Assembly: GCF_900109145.1 (NCBI RefSeq)
Contig: NZ_FNYY01000008.1
Location: 1 to 64,000, forward strand
Direction: 5' to 3'
DNA length: 64,000 nt
Source: Marinovum algicola
GTDB taxonomy: Bacteria > Pseudomonadota > Alphaproteobacteria > Rhodobacterales > Rhodobacteraceae
Within the stretch, counting starts at the first letter, position 1, and each line of letters opens with the position of its first letter. The notes beneath the pieces were generated by a model, which saw only the letters and a program-made list of their open reading frames with translations, was not told where the DNA came from and made no database searches. Below, in pieces: positions 17,693-26,180 of this stretch. The position numbers were made by a program, and so were the translations under genes.

Positions 17693-19717
17693 ATGTTCAT
17701 GACTCCGCTTCGCAGCTCGACCGCGCTGGTCACACTGCTTTCTCTGGCCGCGCCCGTCGCGGCGCAGGCCCAGGACACCCCCGGCGCCGGGTTCCTCGGA
17801 ACGCTGTTTCTGACCTTCGGCAAACGCGACATCGCCGTCGGCTCGGCGGTGGCGCAGACCGTCGTCGATCAGGACGAGATCGAGGACCGACAGGCAGGCA
17901 CCATCGCGCAGCTGATCGATTCCGTACCCGGCGTGACCCTGGTCAACGGCAACATGCCGCAGGGCTCGGGCATCAACATCCGCGGCTTTGGCGCCAACAA
18001 CACCTATGGCACCGATCAGAAGGTGGCGATCCAGATCGACGGTGCTTCGGTCGGTTCGGAAGAGCTGTATCGCATCGGCACCCAGCTCTTTACCGATCCG
18101 CTGCTCTATCGCGAGGCCACCGTCCTGCGCGGCACCATCGGCAGTTTCGCCTATGGCTCCGGCATCGTCGGCGGCGTGGTCAAGCTGGACACCAAGAACG
18201 CCTCGGATTTCACCGGCGGCGAACATGGGCTCGCGGTCGGGCAGACGGCGGAATACAGTTCCAACGGCGAAGGTGTCAGCAGCTCGACCACGCTGGCCTG
18301 GCAGCCGAACGATCAGGCCGAATTCCTGCTCAACTTCTCCTATCGCAGCTATGACGACTATCTCGACGGTGATGGAGACGTGGTTGGCAATACCGCCTTT
18401 ACCACCCCGTCCGGGCTGGCCAAGGCCCGGTTCACCTTTGGCGAGATGGGCGATCAGAGCCTGACTTTTGTGGTCTCGCGCACCGTGGCGGATGACAAGG
18501 ACGTGCCGTATGATCAGTTTGCCACCACCGGCGGCAGTTTCGGCAATGTCGACCGGCTGACCGATACCACTCAGGCCAGCGTGGAATATGGCTACAATCC
18601 GCTGGGCAATGACCACGTCGATTTCACCGCCAACCTGTCTTATGCCGATCAGAAGATCGAATATGACTATGTGCCGGGGTCTTCGCCACTGGAGGGCACG
18701 CCGAGCTTCCCTTTCCTTGTGGGCACGGTGAATGCCGATCAGCGGTATGAGACGACCAAGCTGAAACTGGCCAATACCGCGCGGTTCGGCACCGGCGGGA
18801 TCGGCCACAGCCTGGAAACCGGCGTCGAGGTGCAGGAACGCCGGCGCAAGGACAATGAGGCCGCAAGCGCACCGGGCGGCACCGATGACCGTCTGGCGGT
18901 CTATGCGATCGACGAGATGCGTCTCGGCCGGCTGACCGTCACCCCGGCGCTGCGGTTCGAGAGCGCGCGGGTCACCCCCGCCAATGACAGTTTCGACAGC
19001 TACGAGAATGATGCGCTCATGGGCGGTCTGGCGCTGGCCTATGAATTCGACAACGGCTTTGCCGTCTTTGGCAGCGCGGCCTATACCGAAGGCCTGCCGA
19101 TCATCGACGATCTCGGCGACACCGCGGCCGCCATCGACAAGATGACCACCAGCGAAAAGTCCGAAACCTACGAGCTTGGTGCCTCTTTCGGCGGCGCCGA
19201 TGTCTTTGCCGCGGGTGATACGCTGGCGATGCGGGGCAATCTCTACCGGACCGAGCTCTGGGACATCACCAGCTACGCCTCGCTCGAGCGGGTCAATGTC
19301 CAGGGCTTCGAGCTCGAAGCCTCGTACGGGCTGCAAAACGGGCTGTATGTCGATCTCAATGCGCATGTCGGCCATGGCGAAGAGACCGACACCGCCGGTG
19401 ATACCGAGCGCTGGCGCATCCAGGCCGCCGACACCGTCAACCTGACGGTGGGCAAGCGTTGGAATGACCGCCTGGATCTGAGCTGGGAAGTGGTGCATGG
19501 CACCGACCGCCGCGATTCCACCGTCGAGGCGCTGCCCGATGCCACGGTGCACAACCTGCGTGCCACTTTCCGGCCAGAGCAGGGGGTGTTCCAGGAGACC
19601 GAGTTTCGGGTCGGGCTGGAGAATGCCTTCGATCTCGACTACGTCGGCCATCTTTCGTCGCCCGAGCGAAAGGCCCCGGGCCGAACCTTCAAGTTCGGCG
19701 TGACCAAGGTGTTCTGA
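17693..19717 (+). CDS. hmuR: TonB-dependent heme/hemoglobin receptor HmuR
   Basis: A 674-residue outer-membrane receptor preceded by AAGGGGACAG. It has a signal peptide (cleavage near AQA-QD, residue 26) and a TonB-box region followed by the plug domain: VAQTVVDQDEIEDRQAGTIAQLIDSVPGVTL, GSGINIRGFGANNTYGTDQKV, and VLRGTIGSFAYGSGIVGGVVKLDTKNASDF. The rest is a 22-strand barrel ending in the canonical aromatic FKFGVTKVF. Similarity to the roseobacter heme receptors and divergence from hmuSTUV support heme as ligand. It also sits directly upstream of a siderophore-type ABC operon that has no receptor gene of its own. Confidence 0.92.
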   Translation: MFMTPLRSSTALVTLLSLAAPVAAQAQDTPGAGFLGTLFLTFGKRDIAVGSAVAQTVVDQDEIEDRQAGTIAQLIDSVPGVTLVNGNMPQGSGINIRGFGANNTYGTDQKVAIQIDGASVGSEELYRIGTQLFTDPLLYREATVLRGTIGSFAYGSGIVGGVVKLDTKNASDFTGGEHGLAVGQTAEYSSNGEGVSSSTTLAWQPNDQAEFLLNFSYRSYDDYLDGDGDVVGNTAFTTPSGLAKARFTFGEMGDQSLTFVVSRTVADDKDVPYDQFATTGGSFGNVDRLTDTTQASVEYGYNPLGNDHVDFTANLSYADQKIEYDYVPGSSPLEGTPSFPFLVGTVNADQRYETTKLKLANTARFGTGGIGHSLETGVEVQERRRKDNEAASAPGGTDDRLAVYAIDEMRLGRLTVTPALRFESARVTPANDSFDSYENDALMGGLALAYEFDNGFAVFGSAAYTEGLPIIDDLGDTAAAIDKMTTSEKSETYELGASFGGADVFAAGDTLAMRGNLYRTELWDITSYASLERVNVQGFELEASYGLQNGLYVDLNAHVGHGEETDTAGDTERWRIQAADTVNLTVGKRWNDRLDLSWEVVHGTDRRDSTVEALPDATVHNLRATFRPEQGVFQETEFRVGLENAFDLDYVGHLSSPERKAPGRTFKFGVTKVF

Positions 19718-19750
19718 CACCGCACGGGCCCGGCGCCCTGTCGCATTTTC

Positions 19751-19767
19751 CTGATTGTTTCAGTCGG
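19751..19767. promoter_or_regulatory. candidate iron-responsive operator (site B)
   Basis: CTGATTGTTTCAGTCGG matches site A at 13 of 17 positions, including TGA, TGTTT and AGTCGG. It lies 34 bp after the hmuR stop and about 105 bp before the siderophore binding-protein gene, the only place for that operon's promoter. Confidence 0.55.
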
Positions 19768-19872
19768 ATTTCGGGTTGCAGCCGCGCCGCGCAATCCGTT
19801 AACACCGCTGCACACCCGCGAAGCCAAGCCGACCCGCCAGCCACGCGATTGCACCCAGAACAGGAGCGATCC

Positions 19873-20778
19873 ATGCGCATGACCCTTTTCGGCGGCCTCA
19901 TCGGTGCCGCGCTTGCCGTGCCGGCGCTGGCCGGCGATGTTACAGTCGAGACCGCCACCGGTCCGGCCCCCGTGCCCAGCCACCCCGAAACCATCGCCGT
20001 TTTCGACATTGCCGCCGTCGACACGCTTGTCGCGCTGGGCCAGGAGATCGACGGCTTGCCCGACAAGGTCTTTCTCGACCATCTCAAGCCCGCCGCCGAG
20101 AGCGCCGAGGTGGTCGGCACCTTGTTCGAGCCGGATTACGAAGCGCTGGCGGTGATGCAGCCTGACCTGATCGTCGCCGGCGGCCGCTCCTCCGCGCAGG
20201 TCGAAAACCTGGCGCAGATCGCGCCGACCATCGACATGACGATCTGGGGCGACGACCTGCTCGAACAGGTCGGTGCCCGGATCGCCGCCTATGGCACGAT
20301 ATTCGGCGTCGAAGACCGCGCCGCCAGGCTGACCGAGACGCTCGAAGCCCGGCTGCAAGAGGCCCGCGCAGCGGTGGACGGCAAGGGATCGGCGCTGATC
20401 CTTCTGACCAACGGCGGCAAGATCTCGGCTTATGGCGCCGGCGGCCGCTTTGGTTGGCTGCACAGCGCGCTCGACCTGCCGGAAGCGGCCGAGAACGTCG
20501 AGGCCGAAACTCATGGCGAAGCGGTCTCGTTCGAATTCGTCGCCGACATCGACCCCGAATGGATTCTGGTGATCGACCGGGGCGCCGCGATCGGCGCCGA
20601 AGGCGAAGCGGCGGCGGCCACGCTCGACAATCCGCTGATTGCCCGCACCAGGGCGGCGCAGGACGGCCACATCGTCCATCTCGACGCCGCCTCGCTTTAC
20701 ATCGCCTCGGGCGGTGCCGGTGCGGTGATGCAGGTGCTGGACGAAGTCATTGCGGCCTTCGGCCGCGCGGACAGCTGA
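19873..20778 (+). CDS. periplasmic ferric-siderophore-binding protein (FatB/CeuE-like)
   Basis: A 301-residue class III binding protein. The start at 19873 follows CAGGAGCGATCC and begins a signal peptide cleaved near ALA-GD (residue 19). The family pattern PVPSHPETIAVFDIAAVDTLVALGQEIDGLPDKVFLDHL is that of FatB/CeuE/YclQ proteins, which bind ferric catecholates such as petrobactin, or tetradentate siderophores. Further on, GGRSSAQVENLAQIAPTIDMTIWG and FGWLHSALDLPEAAENVEAETHGEAVSFEF fit the same group. The two permeases and the ATPase follow. The true ligand is undetermined; heme is less likely because a separate HmuT exists. Confidence 0.88.
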   Translation: MRMTLFGGLIGAALAVPALAGDVTVETATGPAPVPSHPETIAVFDIAAVDTLVALGQEIDGLPDKVFLDHLKPAAESAEVVGTLFEPDYEALAVMQPDLIVAGGRSSAQVENLAQIAPTIDMTIWGDDLLEQVGARIAAYGTIFGVEDRAARLTETLEARLQEARAAVDGKGSALILLTNGGKISAYGAGGRFGWLHSALDLPEAAENVEAETHGEAVSFEFVADIDPEWILVIDRGAAIGAEGEAAAATLDNPLIARTRAAQDGHIVHLDAASLYIASGGAGAVMQVLDEVIAAFGRADS

Positions 20779-20781
20779 TCC

Positions 20782-21723
20782 TTGCGCCGGATTTGGCCTC
20801 TGGCATGGGCCGTGCTGGCCGGGTTGAGCCTGCTCAGCCTGATGATCGGCGCGGCCTCGCTGTCCGACGGGGACGGGGGCTGGCTGTTGATGGTCAGCCG
20901 CATTCCGCGCACGGCGGCGGCGCTTCTGGCCGGCGCCGGGCTGGCTCTGGCCGGCGTGGTGGTGCAGCAGGTGGTGCAGAACCGCCTGGTGGAACCGGCG
21001 CTGACCGGCACGCCGGAGGCGGCGATGCTGGGGCTGCTGGCGGTGACGCTGATCGCCCCGGGCATGGCAGTGGCCGGCAAGATGCTGATCGCTGCCGGGG
21101 CCGCGTTGGCCGGCATGGCCGGGTTCATCGCCCTGGCCGAACGGGTGCCGCGGGCCGATCCGATGATGCTGCCCATCGTCGGCATGATCTATGGCGGCAT
21201 CCTGGGGGCCATTGTGGTCTGGGCGGCCTGGATGACCGACCTGATGCAATACCTCGGCACCTGGCAACTGGGCGAATTCTCGGGCGTGATGATCGGGCGC
21301 TATGAATGGCTCTGGGCGGTGGCGCTGCTGGCGGGGCTGCTGTACGCGGTGGCCGACCGGATCACCATCCTGGGGCTGGGCGAGGCACAGGCGCGCTCTC
21401 TGGGGCTGAATTACACCCAGACCCGGGGGCTGGGGCTGGTGATCGTCTCGACCCTGACGGCGCTGGTGCTGGTGACGGTCGGCGCCTTTCCCTTTGTCGG
21501 GCTGGTGGCGCCGAACCTGGTGTCGCGCTGGCGCGGCGACAACCTGCGCACCAACCTGCCGCTGATCGCGCTGGGCGGCGGCGGGCTCGTTCTGGCGGCG
21601 GATGTCATCGGCCGGGTGATCCGCTATCCCTTCGAAATCCCCGCCGCCACGGTCTTTGGCGTCTTTGGCGCCGGGGTATTCCTTTGGCTGCTCTACGCCG
21701 CCCCGAGGCGCGCCCATGGCTGA
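20782..21723 (+). CDS. ferric-siderophore ABC transporter permease (FatD/CeuB-like, FecCD family)
   Basis: A 313-residue membrane protein starting with TTG at 20782, three bp after the preceding stop. No ATG exists in this frame near the N-terminus and no strong ribosome site is visible, so coupling to upstream translation is likely. Family features are RIPRTAAALLAGAGLALAGVVVQQVVQNRLVEPALTGT, WQLGEFSG, and GAFPFVGLVAPNLVSRWRGDNLRTNLP. It should pair with the next permease as a heterodimer, unlike HmuU, which works as a homodimer. Confidence 0.88.
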   Translation: MRRIWPLAWAVLAGLSLLSLMIGAASLSDGDGGWLLMVSRIPRTAAALLAGAGLALAGVVVQQVVQNRLVEPALTGTPEAAMLGLLAVTLIAPGMAVAGKMLIAAGAALAGMAGFIALAERVPRADPMMLPIVGMIYGGILGAIVVWAAWMTDLMQYLGTWQLGEFSGVMIGRYEWLWAVALLAGLLYAVADRITILGLGEAQARSLGLNYTQTRGLGLVIVSTLTALVLVTVGAFPFVGLVAPNLVSRWRGDNLRTNLPLIALGGGGLVLAADVIGRVIRYPFEIPAATVFGVFGAGVFLWLLYAAPRRAHG

Positions 21724-22660
21724 GCGACATCTGCCGCTGCTCGCTTTGGCGCTCTGCGCGCTGAGCGCGGCCTTCCTGGGGTGGCATCTGCGCGCGCCTT
21801 TCGGGTTCATCCTGGAATTGCGCGCCACCAAGCTGGCGGCGCTGATCTGTGTCGGCGCGGCCACTGGTGCCGCAACGATCCTGTTTCAGACCGTGGCGAT
21901 GAACCGTCTGCTGACGCCGGGGATTGTCGGCTTCGATGCGCTTTTCGTGCTGCTTCAGACGCTTCTGGTGGTCGCCCTCGGCGGCGTCGGCACGGCGCAG
22001 ATCCCGGGGGCCTGGCGATTTGTCCTCGAGGCGGTGTTCCTGATGGCCGCGGCGACGGCGCTCTTTGGCCTGCTGTTGCGCCGGGATGCCTCGGATGTGA
22101 CGCGGATGATCCTGACCGGCGTGGTGCTCGGCGTGCTGCTGCGCGGGCTGGCCTCGATGGTGCAACGGATGATGGACCCGTCGGAATTCGCGGTGGTGCA
22201 ACAGGCGATGTTCGCCAGCTTCGGCCGGGTCGACGGCGGACCGCTGGCCGCCGCCACCGGGCTGCTGGCGGCGGCTCTGCTGGCGGCGTTGCGACTGGCG
22301 CCGGCGCTGGATGTGGCCGGGCTGGGGCGCGGCGCGGCACGCGCGCTCGGGCTCGACCATGACCGGGTGGTGCTGGTTTCGCTGATGTTGGTGGCGGCGA
22401 TGATCTCGGTCTCGACCGCGCTGGTCGGGCCGATCACCTTTCTCGGGTTGCTGGCCGCCAGCCTCGCCCGGCACCTGACCGACAGCCATCGCCACGCCGT
22501 GCTGATCCCGGCGGCGGCGCTGATCGGGGCGCTGATCCTGGTGACCGGGCAATTCCTCTTCGAACGGCTCATGGGCAGCCAGTCGGCGCTGGCGGTGGTG
22601 GTCGAATTTTTTGGCGGGCTGCTGTTTCTCGGGCTCGTGCTGCGCAGGGGGCGCCAATGA
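21716..22660 (+). CDS. ferric-siderophore ABC transporter permease (FatC/CeuC-like, FecCD family)
   Basis: A 314-residue inner-membrane permease overlapping the previous gene by 8 bp. The ATG at 21716 is preferred over an in-frame codon 60 bp upstream because that one lies deep in the first permease. It has the FecCD pattern in more divergent form: ELRATKLAALICVGAATGAATILFQTVAMNRLLTPGIVGFDALFVL, then STALVGPITFLGLLAASLARHLTDSHRH near residue 240. The overlaps indicate stoichiometric synthesis with its partner and the ATPase. Confidence 0.88.
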   Translation: MAERHLPLLALALCALSAAFLGWHLRAPFGFILELRATKLAALICVGAATGAATILFQTVAMNRLLTPGIVGFDALFVLLQTLLVVALGGVGTAQIPGAWRFVLEAVFLMAAATALFGLLLRRDASDVTRMILTGVVLGVLLRGLASMVQRMMDPSEFAVVQQAMFASFGRVDGGPLAAATGLLAAALLAALRLAPALDVAGLGRGAARALGLDHDRVVLVSLMLVAAMISVSTALVGPITFLGLLAASLARHLTDSHRHAVLIPAAALIGALILVTGQFLFERLMGSQSALAVVVEFFGGLLFLGLVLRRGRQ

Positions 22661-23412
22661 TCGAGGTTGACGGGCTGAATTATGAGGTGGCTGGCACCGC
22701 CATCCTGCACCAGGTTGGCCTGGCGCTGGAACCCGGCGGCATCACAGCGCTGATCGGGCCGAACGGGGCGGGAAAATCCTCGTTGCTGCATTGCATGGCG
22801 GGGCTGAACCGGCCCGTGGCCGGGCGGGTGCGGATCGACGGGCTCGACCCGTTCACCGCCCCGGGAGAAGAGCGGGCGCGGGCGGTGGCGCTGTTGCAGC
22901 AATCGCCGGTGGTGGTCAGCCGGTTGAAGGTGCGCGATCTGGTGGCCTTTGGCCGCTGGCCGCATCACCGCGGCCGCTCCGGCGCGCGCGATGCCGCGCT
23001 GGTCGAGGCGGCGCTGGCGGCGTTTTCCTTGCAGGGTCTCGCCGAACGCCCCTTGGAAACTCTCTCCGGCGGCCAGCGCCAGCGCGCCTTCATCGCCATG
23101 ACCTATGCCCAGGACACGCCCTGGATGCTGCTTGACGAGCCGCTGAATGCGCTCGACCCGCGCCATGCCCGCGACTTGATGGCGCGGCTGCACGGGCTGA
23201 CGCGCGGCAGCGGGCGCAGCATTGTGATCGTGCTCCATGACATCAACGCCGCCGCCGGTTGGGCCGACCGGATCGTCGCGATGAAGGACGGCCGGGTGGT
23301 GGCGCATGACGCAAGCGCCGCGCTACTCACCTCGCAGATGCTGGCGGATGTGTTCGACACTCCCTTCGAGGTGCTGTCGCACAGGGGGCGCGCGGTGGTT
23401 GTGGCGCGTTAG
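22657..23412 (+). CDS. ferric-siderophore ABC transporter ATP-binding protein (FatE/CeuD-like)
   Basis: A 251-residue ATPase with Walker A GPNGAGKSS (about residues 34-42), the Q-loop region VALLQQSPVVVSRLKVRDLVAFGRWPHHRGRS, signature LSGGQRQRAFIAMTYAQ, Walker B WMLLDEPLNALD and switch region VIVLHDINAAAGWADRI. It starts in an ATGA overlap and ends the operon 9 bp before the convergent tonB gene. Confidence 0.93.
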   Translation: MIEVDGLNYEVAGTAILHQVGLALEPGGITALIGPNGAGKSSLLHCMAGLNRPVAGRVRIDGLDPFTAPGEERARAVALLQQSPVVVSRLKVRDLVAFGRWPHHRGRSGARDAALVEAALAAFSLQGLAERPLETLSGGQRQRAFIAMTYAQDTPWMLLDEPLNALDPRHARDLMARLHGLTRGSGRSIVIVLHDINAAAGWADRIVAMKDGRVVAHDASAALLTSQMLADVFDTPFEVLSHRGRAVVVAR

Positions 23413-23421
23413 GCCGCCCCC

Positions 23422-24180
23422 TCAGCGCCCCTGTATCCTGATCGAAAAGCTCCGCCGCGCGCCTGCGGGCGGCCGGGGAAAGGGGGCGGCGTTGCGCACC
23501 ACCGCCAGCGCCGCCTGGTCGAAAGCCGCCGTGCCCGAGCTGCGCGCGATCGAGATCGCCGACAAACCGCCGCCCGGGGAAATCGAAAAGGCCACCACCG
23601 CCGCGCCCCGGGCCCGCCCCTCGGGCCGGCCGGCGCCCGCGATCCGGCGCATCACCAGGCCCGGGTAAGTGCTGGCGGCCGCCGTCCCGGCGTTGGTGCC
23701 GGCGCGGGCCTCCTGCCTGGCTCCGGCCGGCGCCGACTTGGCCTGTCTGGACGCCGGTTGGGCTTGAGGTTTGCGCGCTTGAGAGGTCGGCTCGGGCCGG
23801 GGCGAGCGGGCGAGCGTTGCGGTGTCGGGCGTCTCGCCGCTTACGACCTCGCGGGGGCGGTTTGGTGCCAGTTCGGACGCCGGCGCCGCCTTGAGCGGGG
23901 AAATGCCCGGCACCTGCGGCGCGGGCAGGACATCGGGGCGCTCTGCCATCACGGGCGCAACCTCTGGCGCCGCGTGCGCCACTGTATCCTGCGCCGTCTG
24001 GGCCGAGAGCGCCCCGGCGGCCATATCGGCAAAGGCATTGCCCAGGCGCACCTCGGCGGCACCGCCGCTGCCTTCGGTCATGGTCTCACCAGAGGCGGCC
24101 AGCGCCAGGGCGATGGCAGCATGGGCGAGGCCCGCAAATGACAGCGCCGCGAGCTTGGCCGTGCGTGACGACGCGATCAT
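23422..24180 (-). CDS. tonB: TonB-family energy-transducing protein
   Basis: A 252-residue protein with an N-terminal membrane anchor (about residues 10-30), a long Pro/Ala/Gln-rich periplasmic spacer and a C-terminal TonB domain: YPGLVMRRIAGAGRPEGRARGAAVVAFSISPGGGLSAISIARSSG, then FDQAALAVVRNAAPFPRPP. It transmits the ExbBD-harvested proton-motive force to outer-membrane receptors. It is the last gene of the exbB-exbD-exbD-tonB operon and converges with the siderophore ABC operon, so it likely serves HmuR and other receptors. Confidence 0.87.
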   Translation of the reverse strand: MIASSRTAKLAALSFAGLAHAAIALALAASGETMTEGSGGAAEVRLGNAFADMAAGALSAQTAQDTVAHAAPEVAPVMAERPDVLPAPQVPGISPLKAAPASELAPNRPREVVSGETPDTATLARSPRPEPTSQARKPQAQPASRQAKSAPAGARQEARAGTNAGTAAASTYPGLVMRRIAGAGRPEGRARGAAVVAFSISPGGGLSAISIARSSGTAAFDQAALAVVRNAAPFPRPPAGARRSFSIRIQGR

Positions 24181-24569
24181 GACGCCAGTCCCCGTTCGGT
24201 GACCAGCACCACCCGCGCTGCCCCGGCGGCGCGCAGCGCGCGGCCGATGCGCAGCAGATCGGTGGCTGGCAGATCGCGGTCCGGCACAAGGCGCACCAGC
24301 GCCCGGCTCTCGGGCGGTTGCGCGTCAAAGAATGCCTCGGGCGAGGCGGTCTCGGCCCCGCGCCAGGTGAGCCGGCCATCGGCATGGATCACCAGCGCGT
24401 CGGCCGGGGCGGTGCCGGCAAGATCGGCGGTGCGCACCAGCGTCAACTGCTTGTCCAGCGGCCGCGCCAGGGTGCCGGCGACGAGAAAGAAGATCAGCAT
24501 GAGAAAGACGATGTTGATCAGTGCAATGGTCGGTTCGCCTTTGTTGCGTGGGCGCGGTTTGCGGATCAT
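24177..24569 (-). CDS. exbD: ExbD/TolR-family protein (second copy)
   Basis: A 130-residue protein with a short basic cytoplasmic tail, one membrane helix (about residues 14-34, IALINIVFLMLIFFLVAGTLA) and a periplasmic domain. The helix normally carries an Asp essential for proton use. In this copy the motif reads IALINIVFLML, with Asn where the first ExbD has LIDVIFLLL. That suggests a specialised partner of the first copy. It overlaps both neighbouring genes by 4 bp. Confidence 0.85.
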   Translation of the reverse strand: MIRKPRPRNKGEPTIALINIVFLMLIFFLVAGTLARPLDKQLTLVRTADLAGTAPADALVIHADGRLTWRGAETASPEAFFDAQPPESRALVRLVPDRDLPATDLLRIGRALRAAGAARVVLVTERGLAS

Positions 24570-24949
24570 GACGTCTCCAGTACCGTGACAGTGAGGCCCG
24601 GCACCTGGCGCAGGGTGGCCAGAAGGTCGGACAGGCGCTGCGCCGTTACCGCGCCGGTCAGGGCCACGATGACCGGCAATGCGCCATCGGCCCGCTGCTG
24701 CGCCTTCAACGCGGCGGGCAGGCCGACCAAGGTACGCTCGGCCCCATTCAGGCTGAGCCGCTCCGGCGACAGCCGCAGGAACACTGGTCGGCTGGTGTTG
24801 TCGGCCCCGCCGCCGGTGCCGCCGGCAGCCAGCTCGAGTTCGGCAAAGCGGGTGAATGTCGAGGACAGCATGAAGAACAGCAGCAACAGGAAGATCACGT
24901 CGATCAGCGAGGTCATCGACAGCCTGCGCCGCCGCCGGAGCCTACGCAT
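24566..24949 (-). CDS. exbD: ExbD/TolR-family protein (first copy)
   Basis: This 127-residue protein carries the canonical transmembrane motif MTSLIDVIFLLLLFFMLSSTF with the proton-carrying Asp. An arginine cluster (MRRLRRRRRL) precedes it on the cytoplasmic side. The start at 24949 overlaps the ExbB stop by 8 bp; upstream codons in the frame lie inside exbB. It should form the ExbB5-ExbD2-type motor, possibly as a mixed dimer with the second ExbD. Confidence 0.87.
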   Translation of the reverse strand: MRRLRRRRRLSMTSLIDVIFLLLLFFMLSSTFTRFAELELAAGGTGGGADNTSRPVFLRLSPERLSLNGAERTLVGLPAALKAQQRADGALPVIVALTGAVTAQRLSDLLATLRQVPGLTVTVLETS

Positions 24950-25571
24950 GGGCAGGCGCGACCTGGGTTTCGGGGGCGAGGATGCTGTGCAGCGCCTGTT
25001 GCGCAAAGACCCGCTCGCGGTCCATCCGCGATTCGAACCAGCTCAGGATCAGCGCCGTCGGCATTGCCACCGCCAGCCCCACCGCTGTGGTCAGCAGCGC
25101 CACCCAGATGCCGCCGGCAAGGATCGACGGATCGACCTGCGCGCCGGCCTCTTGCAGCGCCTGAAAGGCCGAGATCATCCCCAGAACGGTGCCGAACAGC
25201 CCCAGAAGCGGCGCCAGCTGCGCCACGCTGTCGAGCAGGCGAAAGCCGCTTTCGAGCCGGGCGAAACGTGCCTCTGCCTCGGCCTCCAGCCGGTGCGGAT
25301 CGGATTGTTCCGAGAGCGCCATGTCGATCACCGGCCGCAGATAGCTGCGCGACCGCCCGAGATGGTCCCGCGCCGCGCCACGCTCGCCCGCGTCCCAGGC
25401 GGCGACCGCCAGTTTCAGGGCGCGGTGGCTGCCCACCCGGGCGGCGGCGAACTGCCAGAGCTTGTAGAGCACGACGGCGCAGACCAGCACCGACAGCGCC
25501 GCCAGCAGCAGAACCACCGGGCCGCCGAGCTCGGCGATCCGCGTGACGGCCTGTTGCAGCGCGGCGATCAT
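24942..25571 (-). CDS. exbB: ExbB/TolQ/MotA-family proton-channel protein
   Basis: A 209-residue membrane protein with three predicted helices (about 17-37, 107-135 and 150-175) and the family motif LAPLLGLFGTVLGMISAFQALQEAG, followed by ILAGGIWVALLTTAVGLAVAMPTALI. These are the helices that form the proton path with ExbD. Its gene begins 4 bp inside the upstream signal-peptide protein and leads the energising part of the operon. Confidence 0.92.
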   Translation of the reverse strand: MIAALQQAVTRIAELGGPVVLLLAALSVLVCAVVLYKLWQFAAARVGSHRALKLAVAAWDAGERGAARDHLGRSRSYLRPVIDMALSEQSDPHRLEAEAEARFARLESGFRLLDSVAQLAPLLGLFGTVLGMISAFQALQEAGAQVDPSILAGGIWVALLTTAVGLAVAMPTALILSWFESRMDRERVFAQQALHSILAPETQVAPAHA

Positions 25572-26008
25572 CCCAGCACCTCGACGTCGGCGCGGCTGCG
25601 CAGTTCGAGCCCCTCGCTACAGGCCGTCGGGCTCAGCCCGTCGCCGGAGCAGGTTTCGGCGCCGTTGAACAGAACCTGGCCCAGCGCCGCGCAGTCCAGA
25701 TCGGGCACCACGAATTGCCGCACCCTTGGCCGGGCCGCCGGAAGTTCGCCGAAATCGAACAGGGTCAGCCGGTCGACCCGGCCCTGATCGTCGAACAGCA
25801 CCGCTTCGAGCACCGCCTGGCGGATGTCGCTGGCGTGGCCGTTCTGGATCAGAAAGCTCATCCGGCAGGCGGCATCGACCGGCACCACGGCATTGAGCTC
25901 GATGGTGACATGGGCGCCCAGATCGGTTTCGGCTTCGGCGGCGGCCGGCCCGGCGAGCGGGACAAGGGCGGCCCAGACTGCCAGGGCGCGCGGTGCAAGG
26001 CGGATCAT
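25568..26008 (-). CDS. exported hypothetical protein heading the exbB-exbD-tonB operon
   Basis: A 146-residue protein of unknown function. The start at 26008 follows AGGAGCGAAGGCC and gives a signal peptide (RLAPRALAVWAALVPLAGPAAA, cleavage near residue 24). The mature part contains a beta-rich stretch, VTIELNAVVPVDAACRMSFLIQNGH, and four cysteines that could pair in the periplasm. Its ATGA overlap with exbB, and the iron-type box just before it, suggest a periplasmic accessory of the TonB system. I recognise no domain. Confidence 0.75.
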   Translation of the reverse strand: MIRLAPRALAVWAALVPLAGPAAAEAETDLGAHVTIELNAVVPVDAACRMSFLIQNGHASDIRQAVLEAVLFDDQGRVDRLTLFDFGELPAARPRVRQFVVPDLDCAALGQVLFNGAETCSGDGLSPTACSEGLELRSRADVEVLG

Positions 26009-26021
26009 GGCCTTCGCTCCT

Positions 26022-26038
26022 GAGATTGTTTCACTTGG
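26022..26038. promoter_or_regulatory. candidate iron-responsive operator (site C)
   Basis: GAGATTGTTTCACTTGG shares the core GATTGTTTCA and the closing GG with site B and keeps the layout of site A. It lies immediately before the ribosome site of the operon that makes ExbB, ExbD and TonB. The third match is weaker than the other two. Confidence 0.45.
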
Positions 26039-26180
26039 AACGTCTGGCTCGGGCGCCCGGCACCGCTGGCTGACTTGGCCGGTTTGGTACCAGCTTGCGC
26101 CGCGCTCGGCAATACCAGACAAAAACACTATGATTTGGCCGCCGGTGGGCCGCAGCGCGGAAAAACACCGGCGGTCTGGC

